12,834 nt of DNA from Bacillota bacterium (lineage in GTDB: Bacteria > Bacillota > Clostridia > Lachnospirales > Lachnospiraceae): assembly GCA_023413555.1 (NCBI GenBank), contig JAEZPG010000097.1, positions 1 through 12,834 on the forward strand, written 5' to 3'. Shown here piece by piece: positions 1 to 8,121 of this stretch. Under the pieces are notes generated by a model, which did not search any database, was not told the origin of the DNA, and saw nothing but the letters and a program-made list of their open reading frames with translations. Position 1 is the first letter of the stretch; each line of letters starts with the position of its first letter. Made by a program: the position numbers and the translations under genes.

Positions 1-10
1 ACGTTTATAA

Positions 11-121
11 AAGTAGCGTTTAGTTTACAAACAGTAGTAAAAGTAGCGTTTTGATTACAAAAATTTATTCTCACTTACAAAGATTGATTCTCCGTGTACA
101 AAAAAGCGTCTCGTTTTACAA
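11..121. mobile_element. Phased TTACAA repeat array, probable end of a transposable element
   Basis: Five copies of a TTACAA/GTACAA core lie at 25-30, 55-60, 75-80, 96-101 and 116-121. The spacings are 30, 20, 21 and 20 bp, close to whole helical turns. The first two copies share AAGTAGCGTT (11-20 and 41-50), and the last carries AAGCGTCTCG. Read on the minus strand, the units begin TTGTAA or TTGTAC followed by a GAGA/ACGC-rich stretch, and the outermost could start TGT at position 120. Arrays of ~20-22 bp transposase-binding repeats with TG...CA termini are known from IS21-like and Tn7-like elements, so I infer the right end of such an element with its body left of the window. No transposase gene is visible. 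An operator array for a regulator of the downstream gene is the alternative. Confidence 0.42.
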
Positions 122-164
122 CTGACCTTGGTATCCAAATAATGGTGAAAATGTTAACATGTAC

Positions 165-193
165 TTGAGAAATATGCTATTAAATGTTAAAAT
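165..193 (+). promoter_or_regulatory. Sigma-A-type promoter of the giant Ig-like protein gene
   Basis: TTGAGA (165-170) and TAAAAT (188-193) are separated by exactly 17 bp. Transcription would begin near position 200, just ahead of the AAGGAGG ribosome binding site at 211-217. The promoter lies inside the upstream in-frame extension that begins at 159, which argues against the earlier start codon. Confidence 0.65.
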
Positions 194-221
194 ATTACTA
201 AAAATACATAAAGGAGGAATT

Positions 222-3200
222 ATGAAGAAAAATAGTCTATTAGTAAAAGTTATACCAACAGCTTGTCTTGCGGTATTTTTGTTGTCAACAATAATATTTA
301 TGAATATTAATTCGGAGACGCAAAAGAAAGCAACTTTAGATGCCGGTCAAACGATTGAAGAACGAAATGAGGATACTCATTACCAACCAACCAACAAATT
401 AGATAATAATCTGGTTAGCTTGACTTCTGAAAAGGAACAGTATCAACCTACAATAAAAATAGAAGACGGGCAGCAGGCTGAATTAAAACCAGAGCAGGTA
501 AAGTCCATGACAAAGCGTAACTTAAGTCAGGATGAAACGACTGGAATTCAATCCATATCCCAAAGTAGTGTTTCGAGTAGCCCTAGTCTCGAGGGCTATG
601 ATCCAGCGAAAATTACACCAGTAACCAATGTGGATGAACTGCAATCTGAGCACCCATATAAAAATAACTATGATCATATGTGGGTTTATCAGAATACAGA
701 GGCACAGGTATTAAAGATAACCTTTGATACACAAACTCAAGTAGAATCAAAATATGACTATATCTATCTTTATAATAGTAATAATATTTGCATTGGAACT
801 TATACAGGAAATGAGTTATCTGATAAAACGATTACTGTGTGGGATGATACAATAATGATTAGATTATGTTCAGATAGTCGTTATACATATTATGGTTTTA
901 AAGTATCCAATATCATTCCAATTCCAGAATATAAAGAATATACTCTTTTATCTGAAGAATTACCTCAATACTGGTATCCAGGAGATACGAATCATCAGAC
1001 CCTAAAATTAGAAAAAAAATACATAGTAGATGGTGTAATTAAAACCAGTGAATTGACAGAGAATATTAGGTTTGCATGGAAGCCAAATAGTGCCCTAGAT
1101 GAAGAGCGTATGGATGCCGATATAGAGGGAAATAATCTTACCTTAATTGCCCAAAAAGATGGTTCGGTATCTGGTTATATAGAAGCTTATGAAGGTAATA
1201 GTACAACACCAGTTGCAGTTTCAAAGATGTACAATTTAGTAATACGACCTCTAGTCGAAAATGAAAGTACTCAGTATACTCATATCGTCCTATTAAATGA
1301 GATTTGTAAGACGGATGTGGATTATGTTTATTTAAAAGGGGTTATTACAAATGCCATTATCAATAATGTTGTAAGTAGTGACCCTTCTGTTGTATCTATA
1401 GAAAAAACTGGTGCAATAAGTGGACGTTCTTTTAAGGTAAAAGGTGAAAGTATAGGTAAAGCGGAGATTACCGTATATTATTCTGTAAAATATGGTGAAA
1501 AGGTAATAAACGCTAGTTGTACTTACAATTTCGTCTGTAACGAAGTTGCTTATCAGTGTGGGGTAAAGGATAGTGGTATTAAATTGCAAGAGTTATGCCC
1601 AACGCAAACCTCTGAAGTTAACTTTGAATTAGAAAAAAAATACGGTGATATCACTTCTCATATTCGCAAAACTCAAGATGTAGACCCTTCCCAATTCACG
1701 ATAGAAGTATATTTAAGTGATCGTGATAGACCACTAGTAGAGACAAGAATCGAACAGGGTAAAGTATTTGTCAAAGCTCTTTCTCCAGGAAGCGGCACAT
1801 TAAATTTTGTAATAAAAATTGATGGACAAGAAGTGTATAAAGAATCCAAAATGTTTTCCATAGCTTCGGAACGTTATGTATTAGGATACTATGGACCTAC
1901 AACGGTATATAAAAACCAAATAATAAAAGGGCCAGACTTAATTCATTATATGTATGAAGAAGGAACATTAAGACAGCAAGTTATAGAAGATGCGGTAATA
2001 ACATGTAATGCAAATAATATTTTAACATATCAGGATGGGAATGTGATTGTTAAGAATACAAAATATTCTGGTGACACTGTCATCTTTAAGTGTATATATA
2101 ATAATGTTACATACTATAAGCAAGATTATATTGAAGTATCTAGACATTATATAACTTCTTCAGAGAATATGTATGTGGGAGATAACATAAAGATGTCTCT
2201 GGATTCTCTTCCTACGATAGATCATGATTATAGCATTATCTGGTCTGTGGAGAATGAAGATGGAACAACAGAAGAACGTGCCTCTATTCAGGATAAGGAT
2301 GATGGAACAGCAACTCTTACCTGTTTAAAGCAGGGACGTATAGTAGTGTCAGCTTCCTATAAAATAGGAGACAAGGTTTTTTGGACGGTAAATAATTCCT
2401 ATACCATAGAAAAAAATTATAGTGGTATGTTAAAATCTAATATTACTACTATTGGAGTCAATGATAGAAGGGCTATTATCGCTTATGATTTTAGAAAAAA
2501 CAATACTTATTATGGTACTAATATTACATCAGTTAAAAGCAGTGATTCGTCTACCGTAGATATAGAGAATTATACCAAAACCAAGAATGTAGAGTGCAAT
2601 TATTTTCGTATCAATTTAATTGGGGTGAATGAAGGTAAAGCAGATATTATAATTAATTATATCTATTATGATGAAGAAGGTAGGCCAGTACAAGGAACAG
2701 AAACTGTTAACGTGACAGTAGATGGACCTAGATATACTTGTGAGTGGGAGAAGAATTTAGACTATACTGTTGCAGGGGGGAGTATCCCATTATCATTTAT
2801 TGTATACAAATACGGATATGATACAAATGGAGATTACTATTATAAACAAGTAGATATGTCAAAGGTGAAAGTAGAATATCAAAATAGTGATTCTTCCATT
2901 GCTACAGTAGATAATGATATTTTAACATTTAACAACGATGCGAAAGCTGGAGATATGGTTTATATAACACCATATATAACGGTAGATGATAAAAAATATC
3001 AATTACTTATGAGACCATTTGGTGTTTCATCGAATTTTATTGATTTAAATGTAGCTACAGATAACATTGTTTATGTAAAAGAAGGTGAGACAAAGATACT
3101 GAATGCAGAGATATATCAGTATAATAAGGATAATGTGTCAGGAAGACTTCTTGATCTTGATAATACAAGGTTCTCATGGAAAGATAATCAATCCGGTTTA

Positions 3201-6200
3201 TACAAAGAGACCTTGACCAGTAGTTATTTCTCAACTAATGGAAGGTCAATTACTGGCATCAAGATGGGAACGGAGAAGGTTACTGTGAGTGCTGCTACTC
3301 ATCCGGATGAGAATACTCTTCAGTATGTATCAAAAGAAATTACGGTTCGAGTAGTTCCAAAAGCGATACCTGTTCTAGAAGTTGGCCAAAAGGAAATCGT
3401 TACGAATCCATACCAATACTTTTCAATGTCTCCTGGTAAAACAGGTGCTTATAAGATTGCATGTTCAGACGAGTATCATTACCCACTCATCGAATTATTT
3501 GATCAAGATTGGAATAAGATTGCATCTTATAAATATCAAGATTCTGAATATGCGGATTTTTTCTATGTCAATGTAAACTTAGAAGAAGGAAAGAATTATT
3601 TTGTATGTGCATCCTCTTCAGAGCAGTCGAGTTGGCCGTCCTATACTATGTTAATTGAGCCAAGAATCGTTACAACAGGGATTAATAATTGTGATATTCA
3701 GTTATCTACACAGCAGTTTACATATAATGGAAAAGAACAGAAACCGGTCATTACCATAAAGGATGGAGATTACACACTGAAAGAAGATACTGATTATCTG
3801 ATTGTGAAAAATGTAAATATGACCTCTCCTGGTAGATATATTCTGACTATTCAGGGAATTGGACAATATTCTGGATGTGTCAAAAAAACATGTATGATTA
3901 AGCCAATATCATTAACAGATACGATGGTTCAACCATATGAGTTTCAAGTAGTATTCAATGGAATGGAACAAAAGCCTGACCTGGTATTAAAAAATGATAA
4001 AGTTACTTTAAAAAAAGGAACCGATTATGAAGTATTCTATAATGGCGATTTTACTTCTAAAGGTACTTATACAATGACTGTTTGTGGAACTGGTAATTAT
4101 ACGGATGTTCTGACAAAGTCATTTGACATTAAAGATAAACTAGATATTACAAAATGCACGGTTGAATTATCTAAGGATAGCATTATCTATTCAGAATCAG
4201 AAGAAAAGCCAATCGTAACAGTAAAGAGTGCAACAACTGTTTTAGCAGCGGACACTGATTTTGAGGTAGTGTATCCAGATGATATGACCCAAATAGGTAC
4301 TTATGAAATAACGATTCATGGAACAGGTATTTATGAGGGTACTGTGACGAAGGAATTTACAATTAATCCATATAATATATCAGGATGTGGGGTTGAGTTA
4401 TCTGAAGATAGTAAATTCTATTCAGGATCAGAAGAAAAACCCGAAATAACGGTAACACATGGAGATACTGTCTTAACAGAGGATACAGATTATAAGGTAG
4501 AATATCCAGATGATATAACCAATATCGGTACTTATACAATAACGATCAACGGAATCAACAATTATGAGGGTACTGTAACAAAAGAGTTTACAATAATACC
4601 ACTTGATTTTACAGAAAGTGTGGTTGAGTTATCTGAGGACAGTATATTCTATTCGGGAGCAGAAGAAAAACCAACAATAACAGTAACACATGGAGGTACT
4701 GAGTTAACAGAGGGTACAGATTATGAGATAGTATATCCAAATGAAATGACTAATATCGGTACTTATATAATAACGATCAACGGAATCAATCATTATGAGG
4801 GTACTGTAACAAAAGAGTTTACAATAAAACCACTTGATTTTACAGAAAGTGTGGTTGAATTGTCTGACGAAAGTATGAGCTATACGGGAAAAGAAGAAAA
4901 ACCAACAATAACAGTAACACATGGAGGTATTGTCTTAACAGAGGGTACAGATTATGAGATAATATATCCAAATGAAATGACTAATGCAGGTACTTATGAA
5001 ATAACAGTTACCGGAATAGGCATTTATAGGGGTGCTGTAACAAAAGAGTTTACAATAAAACCACTTGCTATCACAGAAAGCATTTTTGAACTCTCTGAAG
5101 AAAGCATTTGCTATACGGGAAAAGAAGAAAAACCAACAATAACAGTAACACATACAGGTATTGTCTTAACAGAGGGTACAGATTATAAGATAATATATCC
5201 AAATGAAATGACTAATGCAGGTACTTATGAAATTATTATTAACGGTATTGGTAATTACGGGGGTACAGTGGATAAAAACTATACAATTAAGCCATATGAT
5301 CTAAAACATTGTGTAGTTAAACTATCTGAGAGTATTAGATATTATAGTGGTATAGTTAAAAAACCGACCGTAGCCGTAATGAAAGGCAATGTCAAATTGG
5401 AAAAGGGGAATTATACTATTGACTACATTGGAGATTTTAAAACTCCTGGAAAGCATACTATCAAAGTGAATGGAACGGGTAATTATAGTGGGTCTCTGAC
5501 TACAAGTTATACTATTAATAAGGCGTCCAAAGAATTAACATTCACGAAGAAATCCATACAGAAAAAATATGGAGATAAGCCTTTTGTCAATAATTTAACC
5601 GCATCTTCCATAAGGACTGTCACATATACTTCTTCTAACACAAAGGTAGCAAAGGTAGATGCCAAAGGAGCGGTTACGATTATTGGAGGAGGAAAAGCAA
5701 CAATAACAGCAGTTTATGTAGGTAATCAAATTTATAATGGTACTAAAGCATCCTATACTCTATCGGTTGCCAAGATTGATAATCGCATAACTGCTAGCAA
5801 TGTGAAAAAGACAGTCTCCAGTAAAGCTCAAACTTTTAAATTAAAAGTTTATACCAAAGGAAAGGCCATATTAAGCTACATCTCCAATAATAAAGCGGTT
5901 AAAGTGAAAGCTGGTAAAGTAACTATAGATAAGAAATTTGTAGGAAAAGCAGTCATTACCATAAAAGCCGCTTCTAATAATAACTACAATGCTATTAGTA
6001 AGAAGATTACCATTACAGTGAATCCTACGGGAACCAAAGTGACCTCTCTGAAGAACAATAAAAAGAATAGTTTCCTCCTAAAATGGAGCAAAAATACGTT
6101 GGTAACTGGCTATGAAATTCAATATGCTACCAACAAGAGCTTTAGTAAAGCTATTAAAAAGAAAATTACAAAGGCGGGAACAAAAAGCTATCAATCAAGT

Positions 6201-6311
6201 AAGCTGAAAAATAAACGCACATATTATGTACGTATTAGAACCTACAAGAGAGTAAATGGTGTAAGTTATTATTCTGGATGGAGTAAGGTAAGGAAAGTAA
6301 AGATAAAATAA
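222..6311 (+). CDS. Giant secreted multidomain Ig-like repeat protein (CUB-like, Big2-like, 8 x 77-residue repeats, fn3)
   Basis: Predicted 2029-residue extracytoplasmic protein of unknown function, probably structural or adhesive at the cell surface. I chose the ATG at 222 because AAGGAGG sits 4 nt upstream and a promoter covers the earlier in-frame ATG at 159. Residues 2-27 form a signal sequence or membrane anchor without an obvious AXA cleavage site. Residues ~124-232 look like a CUB-like domain (NNYDHMWVY, YDYIYLY, YYGFKV). Residues ~235-1043 hold about eight diverged Big2-type Ig domains. Residues ~1044-1149 resemble a PPC-like beta domain. Eight tandem ~77-residue repeats span 1157-1770. 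Two Lys-rich Ig-like domains follow (1771-1934), then a fibronectin III-like domain (1935-2029; WSKNTLVTGYEIQYA). There is no LPXTG, SLH or choline-binding motif, so how it is retained at the surface is unclear. The acidic repeats contrast with the very basic C-terminus. No enzymatic domain is recognised. Confidence 0.9.
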   Translation: MKKNSLLVKVIPTACLAVFLLSTIIFMNINSETQKKATLDAGQTIEERNEDTHYQPTNKLDNNLVSLTSEKEQYQPTIKIEDGQQAELKPEQVKSMTKRNLSQDETTGIQSISQSSVSSSPSLEGYDPAKITPVTNVDELQSEHPYKNNYDHMWVYQNTEAQVLKITFDTQTQVESKYDYIYLYNSNNICIGTYTGNELSDKTITVWDDTIMIRLCSDSRYTYYGFKVSNIIPIPEYKEYTLLSEELPQYWYPGDTNHQTLKLEKKYIVDGVIKTSELTENIRFAWKPNSALDEERMDADIEGNNLTLIAQKDGSVSGYIEAYEGNSTTPVAVSKMYNLVIRPLVENESTQYTHIVLLNEICKTDVDYVYLKGVITNAIINNVVSSDPSVVSIEKTGAISGRSFKVKGESIGKAEITVYYSVKYGEKVINASCTYNFVCNEVAYQCGVKDSGIKLQELCPTQTSEVNFELEKKYGDITSHIRKTQDVDPSQFTIEVYLSDRDRPLVETRIEQGKVFVKALSPGSGTLNFVIKIDGQEVYKESKMFSIASERYVLGYYGPTTVYKNQIIKGPDLIHYMYEEGTLRQQVIEDAVITCNANNILTYQDGNVIVKNTKYSGDTVIFKCIYNNVTYYKQDYIEVSRHYITSSENMYVGDNIKMSLDSLPTIDHDYSIIWSVENEDGTTEERASIQDKDDGTATLTCLKQGRIVVSASYKIGDKVFWTVNNSYTIEKNYSGMLKSNITTIGVNDRRAIIAYDFRKNNTYYGTNITSVKSSDSSTVDIENYTKTKNVECNYFRINLIGVNEGKADIIINYIYYDEEGRPVQGTETVNVTVDGPRYTCEWEKNLDYTVAGGSIPLSFIVYKYGYDTNGDYYYKQVDMSKVKVEYQNSDSSIATVDNDILTFNNDAKAGDMVYITPYITVDDKKYQLLMRPFGVSSNFIDLNVATDNIVYVKEGETKILNAEIYQYNKDNVSGRLLDLDNTRFSWKDNQSGLYKETLTSSYFSTNGRSITGIKMGTEKVTVSAATHPDENTLQYVSKEITVRVVPKAIPVLEVGQKEIVTNPYQYFSMSPGKTGAYKIACSDEYHYPLIELFDQDWNKIASYKYQDSEYADFFYVNVNLEEGKNYFVCASSSEQSSWPSYTMLIEPRIVTTGINNCDIQLSTQQFTYNGKEQKPVITIKDGDYTLKEDTDYLIVKNVNMTSPGRYILTIQGIGQYSGCVKKTCMIKPISLTDTMVQPYEFQVVFNGMEQKPDLVLKNDKVTLKKGTDYEVFYNGDFTSKGTYTMTVCGTGNYTDVLTKSFDIKDKLDITKCTVELSKDSIIYSESEEKPIVTVKSATTVLAADTDFEVVYPDDMTQIGTYEITIHGTGIYEGTVTKEFTINPYNISGCGVELSEDSKFYSGSEEKPEITVTHGDTVLTEDTDYKVEYPDDITNIGTYTITINGINNYEGTVTKEFTIIPLDFTESVVELSEDSIFYSGAEEKPTITVTHGGTELTEGTDYEIVYPNEMTNIGTYIITINGINHYEGTVTKEFTIKPLDFTESVVELSDESMSYTGKEEKPTITVTHGGIVLTEGTDYEIIYPNEMTNAGTYEITVTGIGIYRGAVTKEFTIKPLAITESIFELSEESICYTGKEEKPTITVTHTGIVLTEGTDYKIIYPNEMTNAGTYEIIINGIGNYGGTVDKNYTIKPYDLKHCVVKLSESIRYYSGIVKKPTVAVMKGNVKLEKGNYTIDYIGDFKTPGKHTIKVNGTGNYSGSLTTSYTINKASKELTFTKKSIQKKYGDKPFVNNLTASSIRTVTYTSSNTKVAKVDAKGAVTIIGGGKATITAVYVGNQIYNGTKASYTLSVAKIDNRITASNVKKTVSSKAQTFKLKVYTKGKAILSYISNNKAVKVKAGKVTIDKKFVGKAVITIKAASNNNYNAISKKITITVNPTGTKVTSLKNNKKNSFLLKWSKNTLVTGYEIQYATNKSFSKAIKKKITKAGTKSYQSSKLKNKRTYYVRIRTYKRVNGVSYYSGWSKVRKVKIK
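3690..5543 (+). repeat. Eight tandem ~231-bp (77-residue) coding repeats
   Basis: Repeat units begin at 3690, 3921, 4155, 4386, 4617, 4848, 5079 and 5310. All are 231 bp long except the second (234 bp) and the last, which runs on to about 5543. The protein consensus is roughly VELSxxSxxYSGxEEKP, then ITVTHGGxxLTEGTDY, then PNEMTNxGTY and EGTVTKEFTI. Units 4-7 are closest at the DNA level, while units 1, 2 and 8 are strongly diverged. This is the usual picture of a tandem array that grows and is homogenised in the middle. Copy number may vary between strains, and the near-identical central units could be collapsed in short-read assemblies. Confidence 0.93.
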
Positions 6312-6330
6312 TCAATAGGTATGAGCTGTG

Positions 6331-6372
6331 TCAGTGTTGTTGCGTGATGCGTTGCATCAGCATCAACACTGA
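6331..6372. other. Long hairpin (imperfect inverted repeat) after the giant gene
   Basis: Left arm 6331-6350 and right arm 6354-6372 pair along 18 positions with one mismatch and one bulged base, closed by a three-base loop (GTT). The outer stem is TCAGTGTTG/CAACACTGA and the inner stem TGATGC/GCATCA. It begins 19 bp after the stop codon of the upstream gene, as a terminator might, but no T-run follows. Instead its right edge merges into the SAM-binding motif of a truncated methyltransferase. It could be a terminator lacking a U-tract, a REP-like palindrome or a relic of a mobile-element insertion. Confidence 0.75.
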
Positions 6373-6863
6373 TATTAGGATGTGGAGAAGGGCAGAATTG
6401 TTTGTATCTAGCGAAAAATGATTTTAAAAATGTGGAAGCTTTTGATTTGTCAGAAAATGCTATAAAAAAGTTGAAAGCCATAGCAGAGAAAGAAAATGTA
6501 ACTATGAAAGTATGGACAGAAGATTTATGTACCTATCAATTTGAGAAAAACTATGATTTAATTATGTCTTTTGGAACTCTTCATTTTGTAAGTAAAGAAA
6601 ACTGGCATAGATTTCTTAATAATGCAAAACAACATACGAGTATTGGCGGGATTCATGTGATACAACTATTTACCAATGTTGTTCCACCTTCGATTGACAT
6701 AGCTCCATTTGTAAAGGGGTTATCTAATGATGGAGAACTCAAAGAAATCTATGCTGATTGGGAAATAATCGAGTTCCGATCCTATGTTTTTGAGGATGAG
6801 CATTCCAATGTACCAAAACACTTTCATGCATCGAATAAGATTGTGGCAAAAAGAATCAGATAA
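6369..6863 (+). pseudogene. 5'-truncated TehB-like SAM-dependent methyltransferase remnant
   Basis: The frame encodes the core of a class I SAM-dependent methyltransferase. It has motif I ILGCGEGQNCLYLAK (from 6372), an acidic motif II region (EAFDLSENAIKKLK), YDLIMSFGTLHFV, a post-core GGIHVIQLF strand and a TehB-like C-terminal part with DGELKEIYADWEI. Family members normally carry about 35-50 residues before motif I. Here the frame is closed by TGA at 6345-6347 and the sequence upstream is a hairpin. The only start-like codon with a plausible Shine-Dalgarno match (GGAG near 6384) is TTG at 6402, and starting there would delete the glycine-rich SAM-binding loop. An ATG at 6321 is in frame but is stopped after eight codons. 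I therefore call it a gene fragment unlikely to be active; substrate unknown. Confidence 0.72.
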
Positions 6864-7110
6864 AGTATGAAGGTCAGGAATTAATATATTTCCATGGTAA
6901 TAAATGGTTCCTTTTGGGTGAGAATCAGAGATGAGATCTTATCAGGAAGGAGCCTATTATTATGGCTATCGCAAAAGAATAATTATGACAGATTATCAAA
7001 GAAAATGACTTAAAGAGTGTAAAAGATGTATCTATGAGATATGATAAAACATCGAGAACAAAATTGACAGAGATAGCAAGGAAAATGGGTACTATCCTAT
7101 AATTCGACAA
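6864..7110 (+). other. Short decayed coding-like fragments between methyltransferase remnant and esterase gene
   Basis: No intact gene is visible. At 6866-6934 a 22-codon open stretch reads YEGQELIYFHGNKWFLLGEN and ends in TGA, looking like the tail of a lost gene. At 6942-6949 there is an AGGAAGGA ribosome binding site before ATG at 6962, which encodes only MAIAKE before TAA. After a frame change, the sequence continues as IIKENDLKSVKDV and then KLTEIARKMG. A start with a good ribosome binding site followed by frameshifts suggests a decayed gene. The lysine-rich N-terminal style loosely recalls IS256-type transposases, but I cannot confirm this. No clear terminator is seen for either converging gene. 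Confidence 0.3.
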
Positions 7111-7117
7111 ACTTAAC

Positions 7118-8065
7118 TTACTCTTGAGCATAGAATTTAAGATAATTTTCAATATTGGATCCCCAATACTCACCGTCATGCTTACCCTTACTCAAATGAT
7201 ACTGTATATCCACACCTTTTGGCTTTAGTATGTTGTATAGTTGTTCACAGCCCTCATAAAATTGATAACTATCTGCATCACCACAATCTAAGTATATCTT
7301 TAAGCTAGATAAATCTTTATTTTTAGCTACTATTAGAGGATCTCTTTCCGTTCTTAATTCTTCTGTCGGATAGATAAATGACATTACACTGTCTGAATTG
7401 CCATCTATGAAGATGGCTGGACTATGGCCACCAACTTTACTAAACATATCTAAATGAGAAAAGGCTAAATGGATTGCTACCCAGCCCCCCATAGACATTC
7501 CGCCAATATATCGCCCTTCCTTTGAGGCAATTGTGCTATAAGTGGAATCTATATAGGGAATAATCTCTTTGCAGATATAATCCTCATAATTACCAATTGA
7601 GAAATAGTTTGCTAAGATATTATTGTAATCTGAATCTATCTTCGAATTTATCCCATAACTATTTTCAATCATTGGCGTAACAATAATGAATGGATTAATC
7701 ATATTTTTTTGAATCATTGAATCAGCCTTTTGTTCCATTTCAAGATCTGGAAACCAAGCATCCTCGGTTCCAGAATATCCATGTAACATATAAAGAACGG
7801 GATATTTGTTCTTGGCATCATACCCAATAGGCAGATAAATATTAACACCCAATTCCTTATCTAGTATCTTGCTTGAAAAAATCACTTTCTTATAGCGATT
7901 ATTTTTTGTTTTTGCTTCCGTTATTCTAGGTGAGGTATTTGAATCTGACGGTATATTTACTTCTGATGATGGCGTAACCACATTATTATTACATCCATAT
8001 AGTGTAACAATGAGTATGAATACAAGGAATACTGTTGTAAATAATCTTCTGGTTTTTAAATCCAT
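7118..8065 (-). CDS. Lipoprotein alpha/beta-hydrolase, putative esterase (esterase D / CE1-like)
   Basis: A 315-residue surface lipoprotein predicted to hydrolyse an ester. Residues 1-24 form a lipoprotein signal peptide with lipobox LYGC (Cys25 lipidated), followed by a Ser/Thr/Asn-rich linker to about residue 58. The remainder is a PF00756-type esterase. It has YPVLYMLHGYSGTEDAW (oxyanion-hole region), the nucleophile elbow GGMSMGG with Ser191, the acid in DCGDAD (probably Asp265) and His296 in KGKHDGEYW, so the catalytic triad is intact. Related enzymes include feruloyl and acetyl-xylan esterases and S-formylglutathione hydrolases; the outer-face location favours a polysaccharide or cell-wall ester, but the substrate cannot be read from sequence. 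The start is set by AAGGAGG (8072-8078), 6 nt before the ATG. A candidate small membrane-protein gene ends 56 bp upstream on the same strand and may be cotranscribed. Confidence 0.88.
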   Translation of the reverse strand: MDLKTRRLFTTVFLVFILIVTLYGCNNNVVTPSSEVNIPSDSNTSPRITEAKTKNNRYKKVIFSSKILDKELGVNIYLPIGYDAKNKYPVLYMLHGYSGTEDAWFPDLEMEQKADSMIQKNMINPFIIVTPMIENSYGINSKIDSDYNNILANYFSIGNYEDYICKEIIPYIDSTYSTIASKEGRYIGGMSMGGWVAIHLAFSHLDMFSKVGGHSPAIFIDGNSDSVMSFIYPTEELRTERDPLIVAKNKDLSSLKIYLDCGDADSYQFYEGCEQLYNILKPKGVDIQYHLSKGKHDGEYWGSNIENYLKFYAQE

Positions 8066-8121
8066 ATCATACCTCCTTCAGAATATCAATAATTAGAGAC
8101 ACCTAAAATTAACTACAATTT

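Noticed and set aside
1..121. CRISPR array at the left edge
   Set aside because: Repeats are short and degenerate with 20-30 bp periods and no constant repeat plus unique spacer structure.
159..221. N-terminal extension of the giant protein from ATG 159
   Set aside because: The segment contains the -35/-10 promoter pair and lacks a ribosome binding site, while ATG 222 has AAGGAGG and a proper signal sequence.
4704..5153. Two nearly identical 72-residue antisense frames (4704-4922 and 4935-5153)
   Set aside because: They are shadows of the 231-bp coding repeats, exactly one repeat period apart, with Cys/Tyr/Phe-biased noise composition and no ribosome binding site.
6925..7179. 84-residue hydrophobic minus-strand frame
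   Set aside because: It starts inside the esterase 3' end, has a poor ribosome binding site and covers the decayed interval; hydrophobicity is expected from AT-rich antisense sequence.
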